From: Helicobacter sp. MIT 00-7814
GTDB taxonomy: Bacteria > Campylobacterota > Campylobacteria > Campylobacterales > Helicobacteraceae
Length of the DNA: 64,000 nucleotides
Assembly: GCF_003364115.1 (NCBI RefSeq)
Contig: NZ_NXLL01000009.1
Coordinates: 1-64,000, forward strand
Direction: 5' to 3'
Both the position numbers and the translations under genes were made by a program. Of this stretch, positions 1-8,750 are shown in pieces (positions within the stretch are counted from its first letter, which is position 1; the number at the start of each line of letters is the position of its first letter). The notes below the pieces were generated by a model that ran no database searches, was not told where the DNA came from, and saw only the letters and a list, made by a program, of their open reading frames with translations.

Positions 1-115
1 TGAAACTCTTACACAAGAAAATGTAGAAGTAGCTAATGCTACAAATACAATTACTCAAAGAGTAAATGGTATAGCAGAAGAGATATTAGAAGATGTGAAT
101 AAGAAGAGGTTTTAG
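1..115 (+). CDS. Methyl-accepting chemotaxis protein, C-terminal end (partial)
   Basis: Only the last 37 codons are in the window, read from base 2 to a TAG at 113-115. The peptide contains NVEVANATNTI, then IAEEILEDVNKKRF at the very end. This is the typical C-terminal tail of the cytoplasmic signalling hairpin of epsilonproteobacterial chemoreceptors, which ends in D-V-x-K-K-x-F. The receptor would relay a periplasmic or cytoplasmic signal to CheA/CheW. The ligand domain lies upstream of the window, so specificity cannot be judged. The family call rests only on this short tail. Confidence 0.7.
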   Translation, partial: ETLTQENVEVANATNTITQRVNGIAEEILEDVNKKRF

Positions 116-132
116 GGGGGATTTTTAGAGCT

Positions 133-151
133 TTAGAATCCAAAATTCTAA
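133..151. terminator. Small perfect hairpin after the chemoreceptor gene
   Basis: TTAGAAT (133-139) and ATTCTAA (145-151) form a perfect 7-bp stem with a 5-base loop, 18 bases past the chemoreceptor stop. There is no uridine-rich tail on the plus strand, so it is at best a weak terminator or an RNA 3' end stabiliser. The rest of 116-263 has a possible -10 (TACAAT, 214-219) and a short leader reading frame, but no gene I can support. Confidence 0.35.
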
Positions 152-263
152 TCAACCAAAAAGCGCAGAGTATGCGCGTGAAGCAAAGCTAACTAGGACT
201 TTGTGGTGAGTGATACAATTTAGCAAAATAAGGATTCTCTATGCTTTTTAAAGGGAGGCAAGG

Positions 264-848
264 GTGAAAGAAGACGCATTACGCTGGAATATGCGCTACA
301 AAGATAACACTATGCCTACCATTCCTAGCGCCTTGCTCCTTGAATGCGAGCCGTTTTTGCGCGAACTTTTGCAAAAAGATCAAAACAAAGCTCTAGATAT
401 CGCCTGTGGCAATGGGCGCAATAGCAAGTTTCTTTCCTTACTGGGCTTTGAAGTGGATTGTGTGGATATTTCAGAGATTGGCTTAAGCGCGCTTGCAAAC
501 TACCCACATACAAATGCGATTCTCGCGGATTTAGATACTTTTAGTATAGATTTGCGCTATGATGTGATATGCGATTTTTATTTCCTTGATAGGCGGTTTT
601 TCCCGCAAATTAGGCGCGCGTTGAATGTCGGTGGGATATTTATTTTTGAGAGCTTTTCTCAAGTGCCAAAAGATTTTTTCTTGCAAGACACAAAGCTTTT
701 AAGCTCTAATCGCAGTTTAGAATCTAGCGAGCTAGCAAAGGAATTTGAAGGCTTTAAGATACTGCTTAATGAGTATAAATGCGTCTTTAGGGAGGGTTTG
801 CCCCATTGTGTGCAGATGTTTGTCGCGCAGAAAGTATTTGATTCTTAA
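264..848 (+). CDS. Class I SAM-dependent methyltransferase (TehB/UbiG-like)
   Basis: A 194-residue soluble protein with a single Rossmann-type methyltransferase domain. Motif I is LDIACGNGRN at residues 44-53, with an acidic residue after strand 2 in VDCVDIS, so it should bind S-adenosylmethionine. The substrate is not evident. The small TehB-like group to which it looks closest includes thiopurine, tellurite and small-molecule methyltransferases. The start is GTG at 264, preceded by AAGGGAGG. This GTG overlaps the stop of an 8-codon leader frame (241-267). It is followed 24 bases later by a MATE exporter, so the two may be cotranscribed and could share a detoxification role, which is inference from position only. 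Confidence 0.8.
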   Translation: MKEDALRWNMRYKDNTMPTIPSALLLECEPFLRELLQKDQNKALDIACGNGRNSKFLSLLGFEVDCVDISEIGLSALANYPHTNAILADLDTFSIDLRYDVICDFYFLDRRFFPQIRRALNVGGIFIFESFSQVPKDFFLQDTKLLSSNRSLESSELAKEFEGFKILLNEYKCVFREGLPHCVQMFVAQKVFDS

Positions 849-872
849 AAATTGTAAAAAAAGAGTTTTGAA

Positions 873-2222
873 ATGCAATACACATTTTCACAAAAATGCA
901 AGAAAATCTTTTCTATCGCCCTGCCTAGCGGGGCAAACTCACTTTTAGATACGCTTAATCTTCTTGTTGGCTGGTATTTCATCTCTCAAATTTCTAAACA
1001 ACACATTATCGCGCTTGGCGTGAGCTTAAACTATATTATGATTTTATTTGCCATCACAGCGGTGTTTTTCATCGGCACAAGCTCGCAAGTGGCGCGCTAC
1101 TTTGGCGCACATGATTTTAAATCGATTAAAGAAGTGATGGGGACGAACCTCTTAAGCTCACTTTTTCTTTCAATTCCCGTGTGCGTGGTGTTTTTCCTTT
1201 GCATTGACATGTATTTTGACTGGATGGGTAAGGGTGTGGATTTGGAATCTAGAGCGCTTGGGCGAGAATATTTGCATCTTGTGCTTTTAGGCGTTCCGGC
1301 ATTGATGGCAAAGACGATTTGCGTGGCTGGGCTTTCCGCGCTTGGCGATACAAAGCGCATTATGTATGTGAAAATTTTCACCACCACGTTTAATGTTATC
1401 TTAAATGTCGTTTTGATTGCGGGCTGTGATTTTGGGATTTTCCATATTCCCGCGCTTGGTATTGCAGGTGCGGGCTTGAGCAATCTTATTATTACGATTG
1501 TAGAGTTTGTGTTGCTTTTGTTTGCTATTGCTTTGAGTGATATTAAGCTTAAAATCGCGCTAGTTTTTCGCACCTTGTATCTTAAAAGAATGCTGGCAGT
1601 TGGGATTCCAGCGGGGATTGAGCGGTTTTTGAGTATTTTTTCGCTTATTCTTATTCAGAAGTTTGTGAGCTCCTATGGTGGCGATACGCTTGCGGGATTT
1701 CAGATAGGCACAAAAGTTGAGGCGTTTATTTTAATGCCGGGCTTTGGATTTCAAGTAGCGGCAATGGCGCTAGTTGGGCAGAGTTTAGGGCGTAAGCGCT
1801 TAAGTTTGGCGTATGATTTTTTGAAAACCTTGCTTTTTGTCGCAAGCCTTGTTATGGGGATTTTGGGGATTCTTATTTGTATTTTTGGCTTTGAGCTTTC
1901 AGGGATTTTCAGCACAGAATCTAAGGTGCTAGAATACAGCTTTTACTACATTCTTGCAGTTGGGCTTTCTCAAGTGCCGCTTATTTGGGTATTTTGCCTT
2001 GATGGTGCGTTGCGTGGTGGTGGCGCGACGAAGCTTTCACTTTTGCTAAATTCCGCAAGCATTTGGCTTGTAAGAATCCTTCCAATGTATTTGTGCGTGC
2101 ATTTTGGACTTAGTGTAATGCTCCTTTTTGTCATCATTTTTGCCGAGACTTATTTACGCGCTGTGCTTTTTGGGCTTATGTTTAAATATAAAATTTGGGA
2201 AAAATTTATTAGCAGATTTTAA
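873..2222 (+). CDS. MATE family efflux transporter (NorM/DinF type)
   Basis: A 449-residue integral membrane protein with about twelve hydrophobic segments in two six-helix halves, the usual size for the multidrug and toxic compound extrusion family. The N-terminal half opens with SIALPSGANSLLDTLNLLVGW, the usual MATE entry helix where the first bundle begins, and the second half restarts near residue 240 with MLAVGIPAGIERFLSIFSL, the expected pseudo-repeat. Such proteins export cationic drugs or dyes by Na+ or H+ antiport at the inner membrane. Substrates cannot be predicted. ATG at 873 lies 24 bases after the methyltransferase. A clear hairpin terminator follows at 2306. Confidence 0.88.
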   Translation: MQYTFSQKCKKIFSIALPSGANSLLDTLNLLVGWYFISQISKQHIIALGVSLNYIMILFAITAVFFIGTSSQVARYFGAHDFKSIKEVMGTNLLSSLFLSIPVCVVFFLCIDMYFDWMGKGVDLESRALGREYLHLVLLGVPALMAKTICVAGLSALGDTKRIMYVKIFTTTFNVILNVVLIAGCDFGIFHIPALGIAGAGLSNLIITIVEFVLLLFAIALSDIKLKIALVFRTLYLKRMLAVGIPAGIERFLSIFSLILIQKFVSSYGGDTLAGFQIGTKVEAFILMPGFGFQVAAMALVGQSLGRKRLSLAYDFLKTLLFVASLVMGILGILICIFGFELSGIFSTESKVLEYSFYYILAVGLSQVPLIWVFCLDGALRGGGATKLSLLLNSASIWLVRILPMYLCVHFGLSVMLLFVIIFAETYLRAVLFGLMFKYKIWEKFISRF

Positions 2223-2271
2223 AAAATTTGCCTCACAAATTTTTATTCCATTTTATTTGAATTTTGCAGTG

Positions 2272-2297
2272 CAAAATCTCGGTTTGTGTGGGGTATG
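2272..2297. repeat. Copy 1 of a 26-nt intergenic repeat
   Basis: The 15 bases CAAAATCTCGGTTTG at 2272-2286 recur exactly at 58719-58733. The next dozen bases of both copies follow the same pattern (G-rich core, then GGAT), differing mainly by T/C transitions. Both copies are intergenic. A 15-mer match alone could be chance in 64 kb; the extended similarity makes shared origin more likely. Confidence 0.35.
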
Positions 2298-2305
2298 GAT
2301 TGCTT

Positions 2306-2329
2306 AGATTCTCTTTAAGAATCTTTTTT
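2306..2329 (+). terminator. Rho-independent terminator built from an inverted heptamer pair
   Basis: AGATTCT (2306-2312), loop CTTTA, AGAATCT (2318-2324), then five T residues (2325-2329). It is placed 84 bases after the MATE gene stop. The stem is made of two inverted copies of the heptamer that is over-represented throughout the window. Confidence 0.7.
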
Positions 2330-2390
2330 AAAAGAAAGTGCTAAAATCTAGGCTTTTTTACAATCTCATTTATTTTTAAGGAGTACGAGA

Positions 2391-5300
2391 ATGTGGGGCA
2401 GGGGATTTGAGCTAAAATGGCTTATAGGCGCATTTTTAGGTGCTTTGATGCTGTTTTTTAGCGCATGTGGCGATGAGGAAAAAATCTTTAGAAAAACGCA
2501 GGGCGTTATTGACACGGATTCTATCGTTAGCATTGAGCTAAAAGAGCCGATGTGGAGCGGTGCGGTGCAAAGGCGCGAGATTAGCAAGAGCAAAGAGGCT
2601 TTCAAGCTCAATGGCAACGCGATTGAAAATGTGGCGTTTGCTTTTAGAGATTCTACGACTTTAAATATGTATCCAACCGCAGATGGTTTGCACTTAGAGC
2701 CTAGCAAGGACTACACGCTTGAGATTGATTTTAAGGCGCTGGAAAAAGAGCTTGGCGATTCCCTTAAATCCCCGATAAAAAATGCCACACTTAAATTTAG
2801 TACAAAGCCTATCGAGTTTGAGTTTGAATTTGAGGGATTATCGATTTTGCAAAATGGCGATAAAAACGCTATCTCTGCTGTTGTGCTCACTTCGCAAAAG
2901 ATTTCTTTAGAAAAGGCAAAAAGCCTTATTTCTCTGCAAGATGCGCAAGGCAAGAGCGTTAATTTTCACTTTAATATTGTTGGTGGCGATGAGTCGCGGG
3001 TATTTTCACGCCGTTTTGAGATTGTTTCAGAGGAGATTACGCCACGCGTTGATGAGGATTTGCTTTATACAATCACGCTTGATGGTGCGAAAATCGGCGC
3101 AAAGGACGAAAAGAAAAAGCTTGATGTGCGTATTCCAAAAATTTCAGATATCACTTTCCTTGAAGCGATGAGCAAAGAGAGTGGCGATAAAACAAGCATA
3201 GTGCTAAGATTCTCACAAGAGCTGGCAAAAATGCCAAATCTTAAAAGCTACATTCAGATTCAGCCAAATATGAACTTCAATGTCTCTCAAGCAGGCAATG
3301 AAATCACGCTCACAGGGAATTTTAACTTCCAAACGCCTTATAAAATTCATATTACAAAAGGGCTTGTTTCCCCAAATGGCGCTATGCTCAAAGAAGATAT
3401 TAGCGCAGAAATCGCTATAAGCGCGCTTCCACCGGCGATTAGCTTTTCATCAAGTGGCGTGTTTTTGCCAAATGGTGCAAATAAAAAGCTCGCCTTCAAA
3501 AGTCGCAATGTCACGGAAGTAAAGCTCACGCTTCACAAAGTCTATGCAAATAACCTTACGCAGTTTCTTTATGAGAAGAATCTTATCGGGCAAACACAAG
3601 AAAATAGCGCAAGAGTGAGCGAATGTGAGGGGTATGACGATGATGACGATGAGTATGGTTGCAGTTATGGGGTGGATTTGAGCCGTATCGGCGATAAGGT
3701 GCTGGAGAAAACCTTTAAAATCGACACTGAGAAAAATCAGTGGATTCAAAATGAGCTAGACTTTAGCGAGCTGGGGGATTTGAAAGGGATTTTCTTTGTA
3801 AAGTTAAATATAGAAAAAGTGGATTATGACTTCCCGAGTGATTGGAGTGATTGGCGCAAAAATGACTTTTTATCAAGGCGAGGCACTATCTCAAAACATC
3901 TCATTTTTTCAAACACCGCGCTTTTGGCTCAAAGTGTCGGCTCGCAGTTTATCCTCACAGCGATGGATATTTCAAAAAACACGCCGATTGCTGGAATGTC
4001 GATTGTAGCGGTGGATAAGAAAAATCAAGTTATTGAATCTCAAAACACCAACGCTAATGGCGATGCGACTTTCACAAAGGCAAATGCAAAAAACACGCTG
4101 TATTTTATGGCAAATAATGCCAGCGGTATGGCGGTGCTAAAGCTTGGCTCCTCGCTTGTGTCTGTCGATGGCTTTGATGTGGAAGGCGTGATGAGTGAAG
4201 GCGGAATGCGCGCGTTTATTTACACCGATAGGGGCGTGCATAGACCGGGTGATAGTATTTATTTTGATGCGATTGTGCGCAACCTTGATAAAGCGCTAGA
4301 TCCTACGCATCCGGTATTTTTGACGCTCAAAACTCCGCGTGGTAAGGTGTTTTTGGACAAAGTCCGCTTAGAATCTAAGGGCAATGGATTCTTTCATTAT
4401 GAAATAAAAACGCCAAAAAGCGCTGATACAGGCGTTTGGGAAGCGTTGCTAAAGGTTGGGGACTTTACATTTAGGAAAGAGCTAAGTGTTGAGGCAGTGG
4501 TGCCAAATAGAATCGCGGTAAATATTACGACAGATTCTGTGCTTGAAATGCCAAGTGATGAGCTTTCTTTTGAGCTTAAGGCAAAATATCTCTTTGGCGC
4601 GCCGGCAAAGGATTTAGAATACAGCGTGCAAGCTAATATCAAGCTTTTGAAGTTTAGCCCAAGCAATTTTAAGGGCTACACTTTTGATACGCCTAGCTCG
4701 CTTAATTACGGCAGAATACGCTCCACAGAAGGGAATCTAAACGCACAAGGAGAGGCAAAAGATTCTATTAATTTAGAAAGTGTCGAAAAGCTAAACTCAA
4801 ACTTGATAGCAAATATCACCGCGCGCGTTGATGAAAATAACGGCAGAAGTGTCACTGCGCGCAAAAGCGTGGATTTGGTATTTTACAAAAGCTTTGTTGG
4901 GGCGAAATTCCCAGAGCAGCGCTATGTGCAGGCGGATTCTAAAATCTCCATGCCTGTGGTTGTGGTGGCAAATGACGGCAAAAGCACGCTTGCAGGTAAA
5001 AATGTGAGCTACACAGTCTATAGCAATCAATACAGCTGGTGGTGGGACTATGACAGCTACTCGGAATATTTGCGCTCTTTTAAAAGTGATAGAAATACAA
5101 AGATTCTCGCGCAAGGAAGTTTGAAAACAAAAAAAGAGCCGGTATTGTTTGAATACACGCCTGCGCAAAATGGCGAGCTTTATATTGAATTTGTCGATGA
5201 GGAAAGTGGCGCAATGGCGGGTGGCGCGCTGTATGTCTCTGGCTATGGCGAGCCTTTGAATGCACAAAAGGTAAATTCTCTTAAAATAAGATCTGACAAA

Positions 5301-7865
5301 GAGCAATACGCCATCGGGCAGGAAGCAAAGGTAAGCTTTGAATCTACGCCAAATTCTAAAGCCCTTGTCATCATCACAAAGGAAAATAGGGTGCTTAAGC
5401 GCTTTTGGGTGGATACAAAGGGAAACAACACAAGCCTAACTATTCCTATCACAAGCGAGATGAGCCCGAATGTCTATGTAAGCGTGGCGTTTTTGCAAAA
5501 CTACACAAACACGCCAAATGATCGCTCCTTGCGCCTGTATGGTGTCGTGCCACTCAAGGTAGAGGATAAGGAAAGCAGGCTTACTTATGAGATTGACGCG
5601 CCAGAATCTATTTTGCCAAATAGTGAATTTGAAGTGAAAATCTCCACAAAAGAGGGCTTGCCATCAACTTACAGCCTAGCAGTTGTAGATGAGGGCTTGC
5701 TGGGGCTAACTAATTTCCAAACGCCAAATCCGTGGAAATATTTTTACTCAAAAATCGCTCTAGGCTTAAAGCTCTATGATACTTATGACTTAATCATCGC
5801 AAAAAGCTTTGGCAAAGTGCAAAAGGTGCTAAAAGTCGGTGGTGAAGGAGTGATGGACTCAGAATCAAGAGCCGCGCGTCAAAAATCTGATGAAAAAGCC
5901 GAGCGCTTTAAACCCGTGGTGCTCTATCAAGCCCCAGCAAACACTGATGAAAAGGGCAATGCGCGCATAAAGCTTAAAATGCCCGGCTACTTTGGCAGTG
6001 TGCGCGTGATGGTGGTAGGCGCGAAAGAAAAACGCTATGGTTCAGCGAGCAAAAATATCCAAGTAAGCGCGCCTGTGGTGGTAATGCCTACAATTCCGCG
6101 CTCACTTAAAGTCGGCGATACCTTCCAAATGCCAATCGAGCTTTTTGCCACTAAAGGCGCAATAGATGCCAAAGTGAGCGTCTCTACAACAAAAGGCATT
6201 GTGAATTTCAAGCAAGCAAGCCAAAATGCGAGTATTAAAGGCGAAGGGGATTCTCAAACGCTCATTTTTGAAGGCGTCGTAGGACAGGAAGTGGGAGTAG
6301 AGAATATCGCTATAAGCGTGGATTCTAAGAGTTATAAGAGCAAAGAAATTGTCGAAATTGACATAAAAGCGATAAATCCTTTCATTAGCACTTCTGAAAG
6401 TCACACGCTCAAGGCAAAAGGCACCCTCACGCTTAGCGCGCCAAAAAGCTTTGTCAAAGGCACAAACAGCGGGCTTATTAGCATTAGCACCGATCCGCTT
6501 TTAAATATCTCTCATCGTGTGAAATGGCTCATACATTATCCTTATGGCTGCGTAGAGCAGACGACTTCAAGTGTCTTGCCACAGCTTTATTTAGACAGAT
6601 TAGGAAGCTTTAAAATCGATAAAAAAGAAGTGGTGGAGAATATCAACGCAGGCATTACGCGCTTAAGTGGCTTTGTAACACCAAGCGGGGGATTAGCATA
6701 CTGGCAAGGGGAGAGCATGCCAAGTGCGTGGGGCTCAAACTACGCGGGGCATTTCCTCGTGCTAGCTAAGAAGCTAGGCTATTATGTGCCAGATTCTCTT
6801 TATAGTGGGTGGGTTGCGTATGAGAAAAACCTTGTGCGCTCTGATGAAAACGCCAATATCAAGGCTTATGCGCTCTATCTTTTAGCCCTAGCAGGTGAGC
6901 CAGAAATCGCAGTGATGAATAGCCTTAATGAAAAATCCTTGCGCAATCTCAACACCACCGCGCAATGGCAACTTGCCGCAGCCTACAAGCTCGCAGGCTT
7001 TGAGGAAAACGCAAAGGCTATCGCAAATACGCTTAGCATTAAGCCAGATTCTGATGAGCAGTATAGGCGCTATAGCTTTGGCTCAAATTTGCGCGATGAA
7101 GCGATGATTTTAGAAGCGTATAAAACCATTTATGGTAAGCCACAAGAGACACTTTTTAATAGCATTAAGGCGCATTTGGAATCTGATGAGTGGCTTAGCA
7201 CGCAGACAAGTGGCTATGCGCTTTTAAGCATGGTAAATAGCAAGGATAGTGCTGAGCCAAAAGAGATAGAGGGTGTAATTGAGCTTAATGGTGAGAAGCA
7301 GAAGTTTTCAGAATCTGCGCGTATGCTAAATTTTGAGCTAGATTCTGGCAGTGCAAAGATAGAAGCTAAGGATTCTCCGCTTTATGTGATTTACGCGTGG
7401 GAAGGGATTCCGACAGATTCTATTATTAAGCCAATAAGCAAAAAAATGCGAATAGAGCGTAGATTCTTAGATGAAAATGGCAATAGCATAGACATTAGCA
7501 AAATCGCCTCTGCGAAGAGCTTTTGGATACGCCTTGATTTGATAAAAGATGAAAGCGCGCTAGTGGAAAATGTCGCGCTCACCCAAAGCCTGCCAAGTGG
7601 CTGGGAGATAGAAAATACGCGCCTAAATGATGACAATTTACCCGAGTTTGTGAGTGAAAATGCAGACGCAACGCGCTATGTGGATATACGCGATGATAAG
7701 GTAATGTGGTTTTTTGATTTAGAGCGTGCGAAAAGCGTGTTTGTGAAGATTAATACCGTAACACCCGGAATCTACACGCTTCCGCCAGCCTATGCTGAAG
7801 CAATGTATGATAATTCCTACGAAGCAGCGAGTGAAAGCCAAAAAGTCGAGGTAACAGCGAAATAA
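2391..7865 (+). CDS. Alpha-2-macroglobulin family lipoprotein (YfaS/YfhM-like)
   Basis: A very large (1,824 aa) secreted protein. The N-terminus has a hydrophobic segment ending in the lipobox FFSAC, so Cys26 should be lipidated. A macroglobulin domain series is followed by the thioester motif CVEQ: Cys1387 and Gln1390 would form the reactive bond, in the context YPYGCVEQTTSS. The region around residue 1180 (FKPVVLYQAPANTDEKGNA) resembles the A2M domain entry. In other Gram-negatives this family is thought to trap foreign proteases in the periplasm, often encoded beside penicillin-binding protein 1C (pbpC). Here no pbpC is adjacent on either side. ATG at 2391 has a good AAGGAG. The protein is longer than the E. 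coli homologue (about 1,530-1,650 aa). Confidence 0.9.
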   Translation: MWGRGFELKWLIGAFLGALMLFFSACGDEEKIFRKTQGVIDTDSIVSIELKEPMWSGAVQRREISKSKEAFKLNGNAIENVAFAFRDSTTLNMYPTADGLHLEPSKDYTLEIDFKALEKELGDSLKSPIKNATLKFSTKPIEFEFEFEGLSILQNGDKNAISAVVLTSQKISLEKAKSLISLQDAQGKSVNFHFNIVGGDESRVFSRRFEIVSEEITPRVDEDLLYTITLDGAKIGAKDEKKKLDVRIPKISDITFLEAMSKESGDKTSIVLRFSQELAKMPNLKSYIQIQPNMNFNVSQAGNEITLTGNFNFQTPYKIHITKGLVSPNGAMLKEDISAEIAISALPPAISFSSSGVFLPNGANKKLAFKSRNVTEVKLTLHKVYANNLTQFLYEKNLIGQTQENSARVSECEGYDDDDDEYGCSYGVDLSRIGDKVLEKTFKIDTEKNQWIQNELDFSELGDLKGIFFVKLNIEKVDYDFPSDWSDWRKNDFLSRRGTISKHLIFSNTALLAQSVGSQFILTAMDISKNTPIAGMSIVAVDKKNQVIESQNTNANGDATFTKANAKNTLYFMANNASGMAVLKLGSSLVSVDGFDVEGVMSEGGMRAFIYTDRGVHRPGDSIYFDAIVRNLDKALDPTHPVFLTLKTPRGKVFLDKVRLESKGNGFFHYEIKTPKSADTGVWEALLKVGDFTFRKELSVEAVVPNRIAVNITTDSVLEMPSDELSFELKAKYLFGAPAKDLEYSVQANIKLLKFSPSNFKGYTFDTPSSLNYGRIRSTEGNLNAQGEAKDSINLESVEKLNSNLIANITARVDENNGRSVTARKSVDLVFYKSFVGAKFPEQRYVQADSKISMPVVVVANDGKSTLAGKNVSYTVYSNQYSWWWDYDSYSEYLRSFKSDRNTKILAQGSLKTKKEPVLFEYTPAQNGELYIEFVDEESGAMAGGALYVSGYGEPLNAQKVNSLKIRSDKEQYAIGQEAKVSFESTPNSKALVIITKENRVLKRFWVDTKGNNTSLTIPITSEMSPNVYVSVAFLQNYTNTPNDRSLRLYGVVPLKVEDKESRLTYEIDAPESILPNSEFEVKISTKEGLPSTYSLAVVDEGLLGLTNFQTPNPWKYFYSKIALGLKLYDTYDLIIAKSFGKVQKVLKVGGEGVMDSESRAARQKSDEKAERFKPVVLYQAPANTDEKGNARIKLKMPGYFGSVRVMVVGAKEKRYGSASKNIQVSAPVVVMPTIPRSLKVGDTFQMPIELFATKGAIDAKVSVSTTKGIVNFKQASQNASIKGEGDSQTLIFEGVVGQEVGVENIAISVDSKSYKSKEIVEIDIKAINPFISTSESHTLKAKGTLTLSAPKSFVKGTNSGLISISTDPLLNISHRVKWLIHYPYGCVEQTTSSVLPQLYLDRLGSFKIDKKEVVENINAGITRLSGFVTPSGGLAYWQGESMPSAWGSNYAGHFLVLAKKLGYYVPDSLYSGWVAYEKNLVRSDENANIKAYALYLLALAGEPEIAVMNSLNEKSLRNLNTTAQWQLAAAYKLAGFEENAKAIANTLSIKPDSDEQYRRYSFGSNLRDEAMILEAYKTIYGKPQETLFNSIKAHLESDEWLSTQTSGYALLSMVNSKDSAEPKEIEGVIELNGEKQKFSESARMLNFELDSGSAKIEAKDSPLYVIYAWEGIPTDSIIKPISKKMRIERRFLDENGNSIDISKIASAKSFWIRLDLIKDESALVENVALTQSLPSGWEIENTRLNDDNLPEFVSENADATRYVDIRDDKVMWFFDLERAKSVFVKINTVTPGIYTLPPAYAEAMYDNSYEAASESQKVEVTAK

Positions 7866-7950
7866 GGCGCGTTTGTGAAGCTAGGAATGCGCCAATCGTT
7901 GCGAGGATTTTAAAAGAATCTTAAGCAACAAGCCAAAGGCGCAGAATCTA

Positions 7951-7984
7951 TCATTGCAAGGAAGCTTGCAGGTGTAGCAATCTA
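7951..7984. repeat. Diverged copy of the TCATTGC...GCAATC repeat
   Basis: TCATTGCAAG at 7951-7960 and AGCAATC at 7976-7982 match the ends of the element seen twice in alaS (62314-62341 and 63310-63340). It is followed by ACAAAGATTCT as in alaS. A second, weaker resemblance (TCGTTGCGAG, 7896-7905) lies just upstream. The 7866-8048 gap otherwise holds no gene. Confidence 0.45.
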
Positions 7985-8048
7985 CAAAGATTCTAAAAAT
8001 GCAAAAGTGACGCGAAAGAATCTACAAAATAACACTAAGGAGCGCCCA

Positions 8049-8738
8049 ATGCATGAGATTTTCACCACTTGCCTTTATGCGCTTTTGTGTGTTTGTGTTA
8101 GTTTCTTTTTTCTTAGGCGCTATTGTCATCGTGCGCGCTACCTAAGCATTTTTAGCGTTTTTCTACCATTTTTGAGCGCTTTTTATTTTGGTTATATTGC
8201 TTTTAGCGAATTTCAACTTGCCTTGCTTCTTACTTACAACGCGCTTCTTGCAAGCTTTATGCTTACGCTGCTTCTTGTTATGGCGGTGATTGATTTTTAT
8301 TATTTTGCTTTGCCTAATGTGCTTTTGCTTCTCTTTATTGCGCTTTGTGTGGTGGGCAAGGTTGCTTTAATGCTACAAGGAAATTACGACTTTGAGCTTA
8401 TCTCGCTTATGCATGGTTTTTGTATCATGGGTGGAATGTATCTTTTAAAGTTTATTTTAGAATCTATGCGTAAAAAGCCCATGCTAGGCGAGGCAGATAT
8501 TTTGGTGCTTGGCGGACAAGGTATGATTTTTGGGATTGAAGTTACATTTTTCATTATTTTTCTTGCGAGTCTCCTTGCATTTGCGCGCTTTGGGCTAAGT
8601 GCGATATTTTATTTTCTCTCAAAAAAGCAAAAGCCCTTAAGCGTAAAATTTCCTTTTGTGAGTTATATTTTTACCGCGACAATTTTTTCTATGGTTTGTG
8701 TGCCTTTGGGGGTTTTCGTGCCTTTTGGCATTTGGTAG
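8049..8738 (+). CDS. Prepilin peptidase-like A24 membrane aspartic protease
   Basis: A 229-residue polytopic membrane protein. Two conserved aspartates sit where type IV prepilin peptidases have theirs: Asp82 in IDFYYFALPN and Asp150 in GEAD. The second motif is normally GxGD, so Gly-to-Ala is a small deviation. A C-terminal FPFVSY echoes the FGPF segment of the family. The usual N-terminal zinc-cysteine methylase domain is absent. I chose ATG 8049 because AAGGAGCG sits just upstream; an upstream in-frame start at 8007 lacks this. No pilin or secretion ATPase gene is nearby. As I recall, Campylobacter jejuni has the same order (Cj0825-Cj0827) with the LptF/G and truA genes, so the association is ancestral. 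Confidence 0.72.
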   Translation: MHEIFTTCLYALLCVCVSFFFLRRYCHRARYLSIFSVFLPFLSAFYFGYIAFSEFQLALLLTYNALLASFMLTLLLVMAVIDFYYFALPNVLLLLFIALCVVGKVALMLQGNYDFELISLMHGFCIMGGMYLLKFILESMRKKPMLGEADILVLGGQGMIFGIEVTFFIIFLASLLAFARFGLSAIFYFLSKKQKPLSVKFPFVSYIFTATIFSMVCVPLGVFVPFGIW

Positions 8739-8750
8739 GGGAGTTTTTAA

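Noticed and set aside
1097-1573. Long minus-strand reading frame of 158 codons opposite the MATE gene
   Set aside because: It is antisense to a well-supported gene, has no ribosome-binding site of note and no recognisable protein features.
4797-5306. Minus-strand frame of 169 codons inside the alpha-2-macroglobulin gene
   Set aside because: Composition (rich in R, F, H, I, C) is that of an antisense shadow, and the plus-strand gene is continuous and recognisable.
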